Origin: Bombilactobacillus mellifer
Lineage (GTDB): Bacteria; Bacillota; Bacilli; Lactobacillales; Lactobacillaceae
Assembly: GCF_000970795.1 (NCBI RefSeq)
Contig: NZ_KQ034028.1
Coordinates: 899,839 to 963,838, forward strand
Reading direction: 5' to 3'
DNA: 64,000 nucleotides
The position numbers were made by a program, and so were the translations under genes. This document shows, in pieces, positions 47,069 to 56,649 of the stretch (positions within the stretch are counted from its first letter, which is position 1; every line of letters starts with the position of its first letter). The notes under the pieces are model-generated. The model had not been told where the DNA came from. It saw only the letters and a program-made list of their open reading frames with translations, and made no database searches.

Positions 47069-47974
47069 CTATGCTCGAGGATGTGTCCGTTGATAGACGG
47101 CTAACATCCGTTTCTGCGATAAATGTGTATAAATTTGGGTGGTTGCAATATCGCTATGTCCCAACAATTCTTGGACAACTCGTAAATCCGCTCCATGTTC
47201 CAATAAATGTGTGGCAAAGGTATGGCGCAACGTATGGGGCGTGATATTTTTTTGAATATCTGCTTGTTGGACGTATTTTTTAATTAAATTCCAAATCGCC
47301 TGCCGTGTTAAAGGATTACCGTGAAAATTCACAAAAACAATATTATGCCGACGCCGATAGCGGGCAACTAAATCAGCACGACTAGTAGCAATATATTGTC
47401 GAAGCCAATTAATAGCAATATCACCAATAGGGATCAGCCGTTCCTTTTGACCTTTGCCCAAGACTTTGATTAAACCTAAATCCAAGTGTAAATTATTTAA
47501 GCTCAAATTTGCCGCTTCACTAACCCGAATCCCAGTGGCATACATAGTTTCTAAAAGCGCGCGATCTCGGATTCCCAAAGTTTTTTGCACATCAGGTTGA
47601 TTTAATAATAACTGAATTTCGGGTTCTGACAACGCTTGAGGTAAATGCTGTCCCCTTTTCGGTGAATCGATATCTAACATCGGATCTTTTTGAATTTGAT
47701 GGGTTTTCAGCAGCCAGCGATAAAACTGGCGTAAAGCCGAAGTAATTCGCGCTAATGAACTTTCAGCTTTACCCTGCTGTAATTGGTACGCTAAAAAATT
47801 TATAATTGTATAATGGTCTTCTGGAATTTGAGTTTTTCCCTGCTGTTGTAAATAAGCTTCAAATTCCCGAATGTCTTGTTGGTAGCTGCTGACACTATTT
47901 TGTGCCAAATTGCGTTCCAAGCGTAAATAACGGGTAAAATCTGCTACTAAATCACGATTTAAATGACTAATCAT
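47069..47974 (-). CDS. xerD: Tyrosine recombinase XerD
   Basis: Partner of XerC at dif. A 301-residue protein with the SAM-like N-terminal DNA-binding domain and a complete catalytic set: Arg in TGIRVSEA, Lys in LGKGQKER, HTLRHTFATH, LGHSDIATT and Tyr in IYTH. The conserved context xerD-ribT-scpA-scpB supports XerD rather than XerC. The ATG overlaps the cvfB stop by 8 bp. Confidence 0.94.
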   Translation of the reverse strand: MISHLNRDLVADFTRYLRLERNLAQNSVSSYQQDIREFEAYLQQQGKTQIPEDHYTIINFLAYQLQQGKAESSLARITSALRQFYRWLLKTHQIQKDPMLDIDSPKRGQHLPQALSEPEIQLLLNQPDVQKTLGIRDRALLETMYATGIRVSEAANLSLNNLHLDLGLIKVLGKGQKERLIPIGDIAINWLRQYIATSRADLVARYRRRHNIVFVNFHGNPLTRQAIWNLIKKYVQQADIQKNITPHTLRHTFATHLLEHGADLRVVQELLGHSDIATTQIYTHLSQKRMLAVYQRTHPRA

Positions 47975-48827
47975 CGGTTTCGCAAAGCTGAATTCCTGCA
48001 GCAGTTTGAATAATTAACCGACGTTTAAGCAAATTCCCTAATGCACGTTTAAAACTACTTTTACTTATGCCAAAATAATTTTTAATTGCTTGCGGATCAC
48101 TTTTATCATTAAAATTAATCTGGTGCTGCGGTTGATGTTGCAAGACTGCTAAAATCATTGCGGCATCGTCACTGATTTCTTCATAAGCCCGCGGTTTTAA
48201 AGATAAATTAACATGATCAAAACTAACCCCAATTACCCGTGCTGCCACAACCTCACCTAAGCGTGGTTCCCGCTCTCGTTCACTGGGGTGAATGAACCCT
48301 AAATGATAATCATTAGTTAAAACATAAGTCCCGTTTAATTTTAAACGATACACTGTCGCTTGAACATTTTGATTTTGCAATTGGGGAGTTACTGGACGAG
48401 CTAACTGTTGATAAATTGTCGAATCGGCTAGCTTTCCCCACAAACGATTTTTATGATCCACAATAATCCTTATTAATAATCGATCCCCAATTTGTGGCCA
48501 TAAGGATTTCAGTTCCGGTAAATCATCTAACGACACTACAATATCTTTGTCAGGTAAGCCAATATTAACGAAAACTCCTAAATCACCACGCACCTTGCTC
48601 ACCGTTCCAAAACCATAACGTCCTACCGTCGCTTGCGGGATTTTGGTGGTCATACAATACTGATGGTGTTGATTTTCATATAAAAAACCTTGCACGGTAA
48701 CTGCCGCAGTTGCCGTTTTTCCCGACAAATGAAAAGTATGTCCTGCTACTGCAACCAAAGTCTCATTGGATTGATGTTGCTTAATTGTCCCTGTTTGAAT
48801 GGTTCCTAATAAATTTTGCAATTCCAA
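47967..48827 (-). CDS. cvfB: CvfB family S1 RNA-binding protein
   Basis: A 286-residue protein with S1/OB-like domains at about residues 1-60, 65-135 and 140-215 (for example GFGTVSKVRGDLGVFVNIGLPDKDIVVSL) and a C-terminal winged helix (about 225-280, ending LIIQTAAGIQLCE). This is the CvfB (conserved virulence factor B, YitL) architecture; it binds RNA, and its role outside Staphylococcus is little known. The start is TTG, 6 nt after GAGGTG. Confidence 0.9.
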   Translation of the reverse strand: MELQNLLGTIQTGTIKQHQSNETLVAVAGHTFHLSGKTATAAVTVQGFLYENQHHQYCMTTKIPQATVGRYGFGTVSKVRGDLGVFVNIGLPDKDIVVSLDDLPELKSLWPQIGDRLLIRIIVDHKNRLWGKLADSTIYQQLARPVTPQLQNQNVQATVYRLKLNGTYVLTNDYHLGFIHPSEREREPRLGEVVAARVIGVSFDHVNLSLKPRAYEEISDDAAMILAVLQHQPQHQINFNDKSDPQAIKNYFGISKSSFKRALGNLLKRRLIIQTAAGIQLCETDD

Positions 48828-48843
48828 ATTTTACACCTCAATC

Positions 48844-49305
48844 TTATTTAAGACCCCAATTAGCTAAAAGTGTGACAATACAATAGGCCATCCCGGAAGC
48901 AATCACTGGTCCTGCAGCAATTCCCTTAAAGATTACAACGCCTAAAATAGTTCCTAAAACTAACGCCACGGTCATTTCAGGGCTGGCTGCCAAAAAATGT
49001 ACACCTTTTTTGGACAAGATAGCAACTAGAATGCCGCAAGCAACGCCCACATAACCCGCCGGCGATTTAAAAGCGTTCAATAAGTCTTTAAAACCAATTT
49101 GACCTAAAGCAATCGGCATTAAAATCGCTACAGAAATCACGGTTACGCCCCAACTAATACCTTTATCTTGAACTAATTGCATTAATTTGGAGCTTTGAGG
49201 AAACAGTTTACAAATTAAAACCACGACACTCGCAATTTGCAAAGATTGATTTTTTCCCCAAATAGCAATAATGAAAATCAAGAATAAAAAAATCCAACTC
49301 TCCAT
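48844..49305 (-). CDS. DUF441 (YtwI) family membrane protein
   Basis: A 153-residue protein with about four to five membrane helices. It matches DUF441 of Firmicutes: a [19 protein letters not shown] segment, then [40 protein letters not shown] and [18 protein letters not shown]. The function is unknown. In B. subtilis the relative lies near pyk, and here too it is next to the pfkA-pyk pair. It starts 16 bp upstream of cvfB and may be its co-transcribed partner. Confidence 0.85.
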   Translation of the reverse strand: MESWIFLFLIFIIAIWGKNQSLQIASVVVLICKLFPQSSKLMQLVQDKGISWGVTVISVAILMPIALGQIGFKDLLNAFKSPAGYVGVACGILVAILSKKGVHFLAASPEMTVALVLGTILGVVIFKGIAAGPVIASGMAYCIVTLLANWGLK

Positions 49306-49348
49306 GCTTCGTTCCCTCCAATTTCAATCATTATCTTAACATATTAAA

Positions 49349-49389
49349 AAGAGGTCACAGCAAAAGTTTCTGCTTGCTGACGACCTCTT
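49349..49389 (-). terminator. Terminator of pfkA-pyk
   Basis: AAGAGGTC (49349-49356) pairs with GACCTCTT (49382-49389), with inner CAGCA/TGCTG, and on the minus strand is followed by TTTTTAATA. It lies 26 bp past the pyk stop. Confidence 0.85.
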
Positions 49390-49414
49390 AATTCAGAAAA
49401 TAATCTAATTGGTC

Positions 49415-51184
49415 TTATAAAGAATTGGAAGCTCCACGATAAACATTGCCACGCCGCGAATCTACAGTAATGACGTCGCCTGCTTTAATGAGGCGTGTTG
49501 CATCAGCTGCTCCGACAATCACTGGCACGCCCATCGCAATTCCCACTACAGCTGCATGAGAGGTTAAGCCGCCATTTTCTACAATTAGTGCACTGGCTTT
49601 TTCAATTGCCGGCAGGTAATCTTTATCAGTAGTCTCTACGACTAAAATATCACCCTCACTAATTTTTTGTGCTGCTTCTTCGGCACTATGGGCAATCACT
49701 GCTTTGCCCACGACTGTCTCATCACCAACACCTTGACCTTTGACTAATTTAGAGCCAATTAACTGCACCTTCATCAAATTCGTGGTGCCACTTTCGCCAA
49801 CAGGCACTCCGGCAACAATTAAAATCAAATCGCCTTCCTGCGCAAAACCCAGTTCTTGGGCCTTTTGGGTGGCCAAATCAAACATTGCATCCGTATTTTC
49901 CGGTCGATCGGTGACAATTGGATCTACACCCCAGTTCACCGTCAAACCACGTTGAGTGCGTTCGTCAAATGTAATTGCTAAAATATCAGCACTCGGACGA
50001 TATTTAGAAATCATGCGTGCCGTATAACCGGATTTCGTAGCAGTCACAATAGTGTGGATTCCAAGTTCTTGAGCGGTCCGCACTACGGCTTCACCAATTG
50101 ATTCCGTAGCATTAGAACCCTTATATTCTTCAAATCGTTGTAAAGCTAAAGTGTTAGCACCATCTAGTTGTTTTTGAGTCCGCAAGTTAATGCGATTCAT
50201 GGTTGCTACAGATTCCACTGGGTAATCACCATTGGCACTTTCCCCGGATAACATGGTAGCATCTGTACCATCCAATACAGCATTGGCGACGTCGGTGACT
50301 TCGGCACGAGTAGGACGAGGATTTTCCTGCATGGAATCCAACATCTGAGTTGCCGTAATGACTGGCTTACCCAAAGCATTACATTTTTTAATCAAATTCT
50401 TTTGAACAAAGGGAACATTTTCAAATGGAATTTCCACTCCCATGTCCCCACGAGCCACCATCAAACCATCAGCAACTTTGAGAATATCATCAATGTTATC
50501 AATGCCTTCTTGGGATTCAATCTTCGGGAAAATCTGAACATGTTCCATATGTTTAGCTTCTAATAATTCCCGAATATCTAAAACGTCCTGTGCTTTACGC
50601 ACAAAACTAGCAGAAATATAGTTAATCTCGTGATCTAAACCAAAATTTATATCCGCAGTATCTTTTTCAGTAATTCCTGGTAAACGAATTTCCACTCCAG
50701 GTGCATTCACACCCTTTCTGGAACCAATAAGACCATCATTTTGGACTTCAGTTACCAATTCTTTATGAGCGTCATCTTTATCAGTGATTTTGAGATCAAC
50801 CAGTCCATCGTCGATTAACACATGACCACCCACGTGAGTGTCATCATATAATCCCGGATAAGTCACAGCAATTTTTTGCGGTGTACCGGTTAAATTACTA
50901 TCCATTGAAACTCGAATTACATCGCCAGTATGAGCTTCAAATTTACCATTTTCTTGGGCTGTGGTCCGAATCTCAGCACCTTTAGTGTCCAGCATAATGC
51001 CCACGACTTTACCAGTAATTTTTTCCGCTTCGTGAACCATTTTCATCCGCTCTAAATGTTCTTCATGATCACCATGAGAAAAATTAAAACGAAATACATT
51101 AGCTCCGGAATTAATTAATTGAACAATTGTGTCCACAGTATTACTTGCTGGTCCTAAAGTACTAACGATTTTGGTTCTTTTCAT
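49415..51184 (-). CDS. pyk: Pyruvate kinase with C-terminal PEP-utiliser domain
   Basis: Converts phosphoenolpyruvate and ADP to pyruvate and ATP. The barrel has KRTKIVSTLGPAS, the substrate-site VFRFNFSHG, MVARGDMGVE and ITATQMLDSM. After the regulatory C-domain it carries an extra domain of about 110 residues (roughly 478-589) with the phosphohistidine-type motif ENGGLTSHAAVVG, as in Bacillus and lactobacillus enzymes. Length 589. It follows pfkA by about 70 bp, the standard glycolytic operon of lactic acid bacteria. Confidence 0.97.
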   Translation of the reverse strand: MKRTKIVSTLGPASNTVDTIVQLINSGANVFRFNFSHGDHEEHLERMKMVHEAEKITGKVVGIMLDTKGAEIRTTAQENGKFEAHTGDVIRVSMDSNLTGTPQKIAVTYPGLYDDTHVGGHVLIDDGLVDLKITDKDDAHKELVTEVQNDGLIGSRKGVNAPGVEIRLPGITEKDTADINFGLDHEINYISASFVRKAQDVLDIRELLEAKHMEHVQIFPKIESQEGIDNIDDILKVADGLMVARGDMGVEIPFENVPFVQKNLIKKCNALGKPVITATQMLDSMQENPRPTRAEVTDVANAVLDGTDATMLSGESANGDYPVESVATMNRINLRTQKQLDGANTLALQRFEEYKGSNATESIGEAVVRTAQELGIHTIVTATKSGYTARMISKYRPSADILAITFDERTQRGLTVNWGVDPIVTDRPENTDAMFDLATQKAQELGFAQEGDLILIVAGVPVGESGTTNLMKVQLIGSKLVKGQGVGDETVVGKAVIAHSAEEAAQKISEGDILVVETTDKDYLPAIEKASALIVENGGLTSHAAVVGIAMGVPVIVGAADATRLIKAGDVITVDSRRGNVYRGASNSL

Positions 51185-51257
51185 TAATTATTCTCCTTCT
51201 ATATTAAGCCCTTGTTTTTTTATGCGCAATCACACGCTCATACTATAACAAAATACT

Positions 51258-52217
51258 CTATTTGGCTAAAGTTTTGTTTATATCGTATAATTCCAAATCG
51301 GGTTGATGCTTCTCAGTAAATAAATCACTGATTTTATGATAGGTCAATTTATTTTGTTCCATACCTACCGCAATCCCACCACGACCTTCTTTAAGTAAGT
51401 CCACAGCATAAGCACCCATTTTGCTGGCTAAAACGCGATCACGGGCCGTCGGTGCACCGCCACGTTGAACATGCCCTAAAACCGTGCTGCGGGCATCAAA
51501 ATCACCGTATTGCTTCAGTTGCTGCATAAATTCATCAGCGTGCATAACTCCTTCAGCTAATACCACAATTGTATGTTTCTTACCCCGAGCACGTAAATTT
51601 TGAATATTTTGCGCAATTTGTTGCACATTATACTCGTGTTCGGGAACAATGATTTCATCAGCACCTCCGGCAGTACCTGCCCAAAGTGCAATATCGCCTG
51701 CACCACGACCCATAACTTCAATCACGAAGGTTCGCTCGTGACTCGCAGCTGTGTCACGAATTTTATCGATTAATTCCACCACCGTATTGACCGCAGTATC
51801 AAAACCAATAGTAAAGTCCGTGTAAGGAATATCATTATCAATAGTCCCCGGCAATCCAATCGCATTATAGCCATGCTCAGTTAAACGTAAAGCACCATGA
51901 TAGGAACCATCACCGCCTATGACCACTAAGGCATCGACGCCAAACTTTTTTAACTGTTCAATACCACGCAATTGGCCTGAGACTTGGGCAAATTCCGGAT
52001 AGCGAGCCGAATACAACATGGTACCCCCGCGATTAATAATATCGCCCACATCAGAACGGCCCATTTCAAAAATATCTCCCGCTACTAACCCAGCATAACC
52101 ATAATTAATGCCACAGACTTTAAATCCGTAAAACATAGCCCGGCGCGTCACTGCCCGAATGGCGGCATTCATTCCGGGAGCATCGCCACCGCTGGTCATA
52201 ATCCCAATTGTTTTCAT
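51258..52217 (-). CDS. pfkA: ATP-dependent 6-phosphofructokinase
   Basis: Key glycolytic enzyme phosphorylating fructose 6-phosphate. Motifs: ATP site [29 protein letters not shown], catalytic [29 protein letters not shown] and [15 protein letters not shown]. Length 319 is standard. The ATG follows GAGGT. The upstream 300 bp carry an extended -10 promoter, a 16-bp palindrome and a cre site. A glycolytic gene in this family is consistent with homofermentative metabolism. Confidence 0.97.
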   Translation of the reverse strand: MKTIGIMTSGGDAPGMNAAIRAVTRRAMFYGFKVCGINYGYAGLVAGDIFEMGRSDVGDIINRGGTMLYSARYPEFAQVSGQLRGIEQLKKFGVDALVVIGGDGSYHGALRLTEHGYNAIGLPGTIDNDIPYTDFTIGFDTAVNTVVELIDKIRDTAASHERTFVIEVMGRGAGDIALWAGTAGGADEIIVPEHEYNVQQIAQNIQNLRARGKKHTIVVLAEGVMHADEFMQQLKQYGDFDARSTVLGHVQRGGAPTARDRVLASKMGAYAVDLLKEGRGGIAVGMEQNKLTYHKISDLFTEKHQPDLELYDINKTLAK

Positions 52218-52263
52218 TTCTATACCTCACACCTTTGTGTACTTCAATAAAACTACAATACAA

Positions 52264-52272
52264 AATATACCA
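52264..52272 (-). promoter_or_regulatory. Extended -10 promoter of pfkA-pyk
   Basis: Minus-strand TGG followed by TATATT (52269-52264) makes an extended -10 box about 47-55 bp upstream of the pfkA ATG. No clear -35 box. Confidence 0.5.
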
Positions 52273-52361
52273 TTAATTCAAGAAAAAAACATGGTCACTT
52301 TCATAAAAACTGAAAGAATTACTAAGAAAAATTATATTGTGCTAACTGGGCTTTTAGTACC

Positions 52362-52377
52362 GCAAAGTTGACTTTGC
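52362..52377. promoter_or_regulatory. Operator-like palindrome upstream of pfkA
   Basis: GCAAAGT-TG-ACTTTGC is a perfect 7-bp-arm inverted repeat in the pfkA upstream region, about 95-110 bp before the extended -10 promoter. The binding protein is unknown. Confidence 0.6.
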
Positions 52378-52438
52378 CATGAAACTATCGAAAATATTTT
52401 CAGATAATTTACATTGCTCTTTTAGCCAGAACATTTTT

Positions 52439-52477
52439 ATTATATTCTATTTACAGTAAACATGGTCAACGTTTTCA
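52439..52477 (-). promoter_or_regulatory. cre site with possible distal promoter of pfkA-pyk
   Basis: On the minus strand TGAAAACGTTGACC (52477-52464) matches the cre consensus TGWNANCGNTNWCA except for the last base. Its TTGACC (52469-52464) could be a -35 box for TATAAT (52444-52439), though the 19-bp spacer is long. In lactic acid bacteria CcpA activates the pfk-pyk operon from sites at or upstream of -35; here that is an inference. The dnaE stop is only 40 bp away, and a weak ACAG/CTGT hairpin with a T-run (52482-52510) may end dnaE transcription. Confidence 0.55.
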
Positions 52478-52516
52478 CAAAAAACTTAACAGCCAATAAA
52501 ACTGTCCCTAATAAAC

Positions 52517-55500
52517 CTAATGGGTCGGCACTAAACTGGAAGCCAAAATAAATTTTTGTCCAATATATTCTTTTTGACCTTGTCGATCAGTGTTAACTGA
52601 GATCTCGACTAAATAAACCTGATTCAACAAAAGCTCAACTTGTTGATAGACCCCTGGGAAAACTGTCAGATTATAATCATGGATCTCATCGCCCCCCTGC
52701 ACAAATGCCATTTGCGCGCCTTTTTTAGTCCGAATGACTCTAACTTTGTTGACCATATACAATACCCATCCCCGTTGACCTTTAGACAAGGTTAAAGGAT
52801 TAATTAAGTGATAGGCTGAGTTAGCCAAGGCCTTTTTGTAAGGTGTGATCGGATGCCCGGAAATGTAAACTCCCAAAAATTGGCGTTCATATTGTAATTT
52901 TTGTATCGGGGAAAAATCTTGATCTGTGTGCTTTTTCAATTGCAAAGCTTGAATCAGGGCGCGATTTTGGCGGGCAAAATTTACATTTTCTATCAAGCCA
53001 TCAACTTCTTGAACTAACCAGTTGCGATTGTTGTTAAATTCGTCTAAAGCGCCACTATAAATTAAGGGTAAAATATTATCAGTTTTACAAAATTTAGGTT
53101 CCAGGCGTTGTAAAAAATCGGTTAAGCTCACAAAGCGTCCTTGTTGACGCTGCTTTAAAATATTGGTAATGAAATCGCGGCGTAATTTTTTGATAAATAG
53201 TAAACCAAAGCGTAACTGACCTTGCTCCAAACTAAAATAGCGTTGACTAACATTAATCGCCGGACCTAAGATTTTAATATCCCGCATTTTGACAGTTTGC
53301 AAAATCTCTTGTACTTTTTGATCGTTATTGAGATTAGAGTTTAATAAAGCGGCAAAAAATGCTTGTGGATAATGGACTTTCAGATAGGCCAAAGAATAAG
53401 CTAAGCGACTATAAGCCACTGCATGGGATTTATTAAAGCCGTAATTGGCAAAATTTTCAATATAAGCATAAACCTGTTGAGCATTGTGCTTCTGATGACC
53501 ACGCTGTAACGACCGTTGAATAAATTCAGTCCGCTTGGTGTCAATGAGCTGTTTGTTTTTTTTAGCCATCGCCCGCCGTAGTAAATCCGCTTCCGCCAAG
53601 CTAAAACCGGCCATTTGCGCTACCACTTGCATGACCTGCTCTTGATAAACCAGAATTCCATATGTCGGTTCTAGTATCGGTTTTAGAGAAGCATCGGGAT
53701 AAGTAATCGGTTCTTGCTGATGCTTACGAGCAATAAAATGATTAATGTTTTTCATGGGACCCGGGCGATATAATGCATTGGTGGCCACAATATCGTCAAA
53801 ACTGGTGGGCTGCAACCGCCGTAAAACTGAGCGAATCCCGGCTGATTCAAATTGGAAAACCCCTCCCGTTTCGCCCCGTTGAAAAAGCTGTAAAGTAGGT
53901 TCATCATTTAATGGAATTTTTTGCGGATCAAACTGGGGTGCGAAATTTTTTTGAACAAACTGTGTTGCGGCTTGTAGAATCGAGAGATTACGTAAACCTA
54001 AAAAATCAATTTTTAATAAACCCAAAGCTTCGACATTATTTTTAGTTTGTTGAGTTAAATAAGGACCTGCAGTGCTCCCCCGCTGTAAAGCTACCGTTTG
54101 AACTAATGGTTGACTGCTTAAAACAATCCCTGCCGCATGCGTGGAAAAATGTCGTGGCAAATTCTCAATTTTTAAAGCTGTCTGAAAAAGCAATTTATTC
54201 TTATTAGAGTACTGATATAATTGACGTAAAGCGGGTGACTTTTGATATGCTGAACGCAAAGTAATGCCTAACTCGGAGGGAATTGCTCGCGACCATTGAC
54301 TTAATTCACTAGTACTTAATCCTAAGATCCGTCCCACATCACGTACCGCCTGCTTAGCAGCAAACGTTCCAAAAGTAATGATCTGTGACATATGCTGGGC
54401 ACCATAGCGATCATACATATATTGGACTAATTCATCACGCCGATTATCCGGAATATCCAGATCGATGTCGGGCATGTCGACACGTTCCGGATTTAAAAAA
54501 CGCTCGAAAAGCAATCCATATTCTAACGGATCAATTTGGGTAATTCCCAATAAATAACTCACTAACGATCCTGCCGCCGAACCTCGACCCGGACCAGTCA
54601 TAATTTGTCGTCGATGAGCTTGTTCGACAACATCCCAAACAATTAAAAAATAGTCCGCGTAGCCCATCTCTTCTATGACCTTTAATTCATGCTGGGCACG
54701 TTTTTGATATTTATCAGGAACTTTATTGGCAAAATGTTGTGTTAATCCTTGCTGAACTAATTGGGTTAAATAGTTAATTGAGCTAACCTGTTTTGGTGTC
54801 GGGTAATTGGGTAGCTGGGTACGGATAAAGGGAATTTGGACATTACATTGAGCAGCAATTTTTTCCGTATTATCCAGAGCACTTTTGAGATCATGTGCTT
54901 GAAAGTCAGCTTGGAACTCTTGAGCTGATCGTAAATAATAATCGCCTTGTGCTTGATAATGCGTAATTTTTTCTCCGCGTTCAATATGTTGTAAAACTGC
55001 TGTAGCAAAAGCATCCTGAGGTTTTAAATATTGAACATGATCTAAGGCCACAATAGGCAGCTGCTGCAATTCAGCCCAACGCGCAATCATGGGAGCCTGC
55101 GGTGCGAAATCTTTACGCAGACTCACTCCTATATATAAATCTTGTGGTTTGATTGCCCGCAGGTTTTGCGACCATTGCTGCAATATAGTCGAATCCTGGG
55201 CTAAACAGGTTTTTAATTCACCTTCAGGAGGAGCAATCAAAATTAAGTCCGTTAGCTCAATTTGTTCATCTTGTAAAGTAAGTGGTGTAGTGGTAGTCAT
55301 CACGGCGGTAGATAGCTTTAATAATTGTTGATAACCTTGATTATTTTTGGCTAAAACCAACCAGGGATAAGTTGTTTGTTGATCAACTAAACCGCTAACT
55401 TGTAAAGTCATCCCTAACAGGGGCTTCAGATGCGCTTGGTGGGCCAATTTATAGAAATCCACCAGTCCATAAGTCACATTCACGTCACACAACGCCAAGG

Positions 55501-55600
55501 CACTGTAACCTTGGGAGTGTGCTTGCTGTACTAGCGTTGGTAAAGCAATGGAGCTCTGTAATAACGTATAACTGCTCATTACTTGTAATTGACTAACCAT
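52517..55600 (-). CDS. dnaE: DNA polymerase III alpha subunit, DnaE type
   Basis: Replicative polymerase that extends primers, especially on the lagging strand, before PolC takes over. The N-terminal PHP domain (residues 1-about 200) looks degenerate: the usual Asp-His pair after ALAL/CD is DVN. The catalytic Asp triad is in MPDIDLDIPD, followed by FGTFAAKQAVRDVGR, GVFQFESAGI, YRPGPM and EQVMQVVAQMAGF. A C-terminal OB fold covers about 930-1027. At 1027 residues it is somewhat shorter than the roughly 1,110 usual. The ATG follows AGGACGG. Confidence 0.96.
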   Translation of the reverse strand: MVSQLQVMSSYTLLQSSIALPTLVQQAHSQGYSALALCDVNVTYGLVDFYKLAHQAHLKPLLGMTLQVSGLVDQQTTYPWLVLAKNNQGYQQLLKLSTAVMTTTTPLTLQDEQIELTDLILIAPPEGELKTCLAQDSTILQQWSQNLRAIKPQDLYIGVSLRKDFAPQAPMIARWAELQQLPIVALDHVQYLKPQDAFATAVLQHIERGEKITHYQAQGDYYLRSAQEFQADFQAHDLKSALDNTEKIAAQCNVQIPFIRTQLPNYPTPKQVSSINYLTQLVQQGLTQHFANKVPDKYQKRAQHELKVIEEMGYADYFLIVWDVVEQAHRRQIMTGPGRGSAAGSLVSYLLGITQIDPLEYGLLFERFLNPERVDMPDIDLDIPDNRRDELVQYMYDRYGAQHMSQIITFGTFAAKQAVRDVGRILGLSTSELSQWSRAIPSELGITLRSAYQKSPALRQLYQYSNKNKLLFQTALKIENLPRHFSTHAAGIVLSSQPLVQTVALQRGSTAGPYLTQQTKNNVEALGLLKIDFLGLRNLSILQAATQFVQKNFAPQFDPQKIPLNDEPTLQLFQRGETGGVFQFESAGIRSVLRRLQPTSFDDIVATNALYRPGPMKNINHFIARKHQQEPITYPDASLKPILEPTYGILVYQEQVMQVVAQMAGFSLAEADLLRRAMAKKNKQLIDTKRTEFIQRSLQRGHQKHNAQQVYAYIENFANYGFNKSHAVAYSRLAYSLAYLKVHYPQAFFAALLNSNLNNDQKVQEILQTVKMRDIKILGPAINVSQRYFSLEQGQLRFGLLFIKKLRRDFITNILKQRQQGRFVSLTDFLQRLEPKFCKTDNILPLIYSGALDEFNNNRNWLVQEVDGLIENVNFARQNRALIQALQLKKHTDQDFSPIQKLQYERQFLGVYISGHPITPYKKALANSAYHLINPLTLSKGQRGWVLYMVNKVRVIRTKKGAQMAFVQGGDEIHDYNLTVFPGVYQQVELLLNQVYLVEISVNTDRQGQKEYIGQKFILASSLVPTH

Positions 55601-55636
55601 AATGTCCGTCCTTTCTCAATTATTTTACAACAAATA

Positions 55637-55666
55637 TTGACGCGTTTTATAGTCTGGACCTATATT
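55637..55666 (+). promoter_or_regulatory. Promoter of the DUF2929 gene
   Basis: TTGACG (55637-55642) and TATATT (55661-55666) with an 18-bp spacer, about 40 bp ahead of the gene and divergent from dnaE. Confidence 0.6.
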
Positions 55667-55705
55667 ATGTGTTAAAATCGAATTTATGAAAGAGAGATGG
55701 GACGC

Positions 55706-55888
55706 ATGAAGTATCTGGTAACTTTATTTTGGACTATTATCTACGGCCAAGTTATCGGTTACATGGGTGCAGCTTTAACGAGTACGCAGGATAATCCTGT
55801 GAATGCCCTTGTGATTTCAATCATCTTCGGTCTTATTTTATGTGTGTTACCACAAATTTTAAAACCCGCTTCTCAAAAAAAAGGATAG
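55706..55888 (+). CDS. Small membrane protein, DUF2929 (YjzD-like)
   Basis: A 60-residue protein with two hydrophobic helices (about 1-24 and 34-52). The opening MKYLVTLFWTIIYGQVIGYMGAALT is the DUF2929 pattern. The function is unknown. The ATG at 55706 has GGGA and a more distant GAGAG upstream; the in-frame ATG three codons earlier directly abuts the purine run and is less likely. It is the only plus-strand gene between ctpA and fruR, is flanked by its own promoter and terminator, and lies next to dnaE. Confidence 0.8.
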   Translation: MKYLVTLFWTIIYGQVIGYMGAALTSTQDNPVNALVISIIFGLILCVLPQILKPASQKKG

Positions 55889-55902
55889 CCAATCTGGCTA
55901 TC
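55884..55902. terminator. Bidirectional terminator between the DUF2929 and lipoprotein genes
   Basis: GATAGCC (55884-55890) pairs with GGCTATC (55896-55902), with an A-tract before and TTTTTTTA after. It overlaps the stop codon of the plus-strand gene and ends 5 bp before the stop of the minus-strand lipoprotein gene. Confidence 0.9.
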
Positions 55903-55907
55903 TTTTT

Positions 55908-56630
55908 TTATTGATGAGTTAAATATACATACAAAGCTTGGTTAGTAATACTCGTTTGGATTTGGCGACCGTTGGAAGTAATCGTGCGTAAGACAGTTTT
56001 GCCACGCCGCAGCCGCCGTGTTTCCTGATTTAGCTGTTGCAAAATCTGCGGACCATTGGCGCCGGTTAGAGTAGTGATCCGCATGATGGATTGTGCCATT
56101 GCCATTTTTTGATCTTTAGATTTTAAATGCGCCAACGGATAAATTAAAGTCAACCCCATTAATTGCTGATTTTGTACATTAACGCGTAATGTCGCTTGTG
56201 GTGCTATGGATAGATTTTTCATTTCATTATTTATGATCAACGGAATCGATGAGGCGGATTGTCCTAAGTGTAAATAATTATATTTTTGTGCAAATTGCGC
56301 ATAAGTCATCACTGGCCGATTAGCTTTAACTTTAACACTTTTAAACTCTTTATGTCCGTGATAGTTGCTACACAGGCGCACATTTTGTTCTTCATTAGAT
56401 CGTGGGACACTGACCACGAAAGAACCCTTATTATTGGTTAAAGCATGTAACCGGGATTGATGATTGATAGTATAACTCAAATGAGCTTTTGCTGGGCACT
56501 GTCCCTTAATAATAGCGGCCATTTGATCAGCGTGATAAGTTTGGTGAGTCGTCGTTAAATAATTATGAGAACAGCCCGTTATGAGTCCCAAAAATAATAT
56601 GACCCCACATCCAAGGATTTTTTTGCGCAT
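55908..56630 (-). CDS. Lipoprotein of unknown function
   Basis: I do not recognise this 240-residue protein. It starts MRKK, has a hydrophobic stretch and a lipobox LITGC with Cys20 as the acylation site, so it should be anchored on the outer face of the membrane. The first half (about residues 40-100) reads like a small beta-sandwich domain (KGSFVVSVP ... VKVKANRPV) with two cysteines that could form a disulfide. The middle has YAQFAQKYNYLHLGQSASSIPLI; the last 60 residues are basic and helical, then beta. The ATG at 56630 is preceded by AGGTG at 7 nt; a GTG three codons upstream overlaps that site. It lies between rpmF and dnaE. Confidence 0.75.
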   Translation of the reverse strand: MRKKILGCGVILFLGLITGCSHNYLTTTHQTYHADQMAAIIKGQCPAKAHLSYTINHQSRLHALTNNKGSFVVSVPRSNEEQNVRLCSNYHGHKEFKSVKVKANRPVMTYAQFAQKYNYLHLGQSASSIPLIINNEMKNLSIAPQATLRVNVQNQQLMGLTLIYPLAHLKSKDQKMAMAQSIMRITTLTGANGPQILQQLNQETRRLRRGKTVLRTITSNGRQIQTSITNQALYVYLTHQ

Positions 56631-56649
56631 AATTATCACCTAGAAACAA

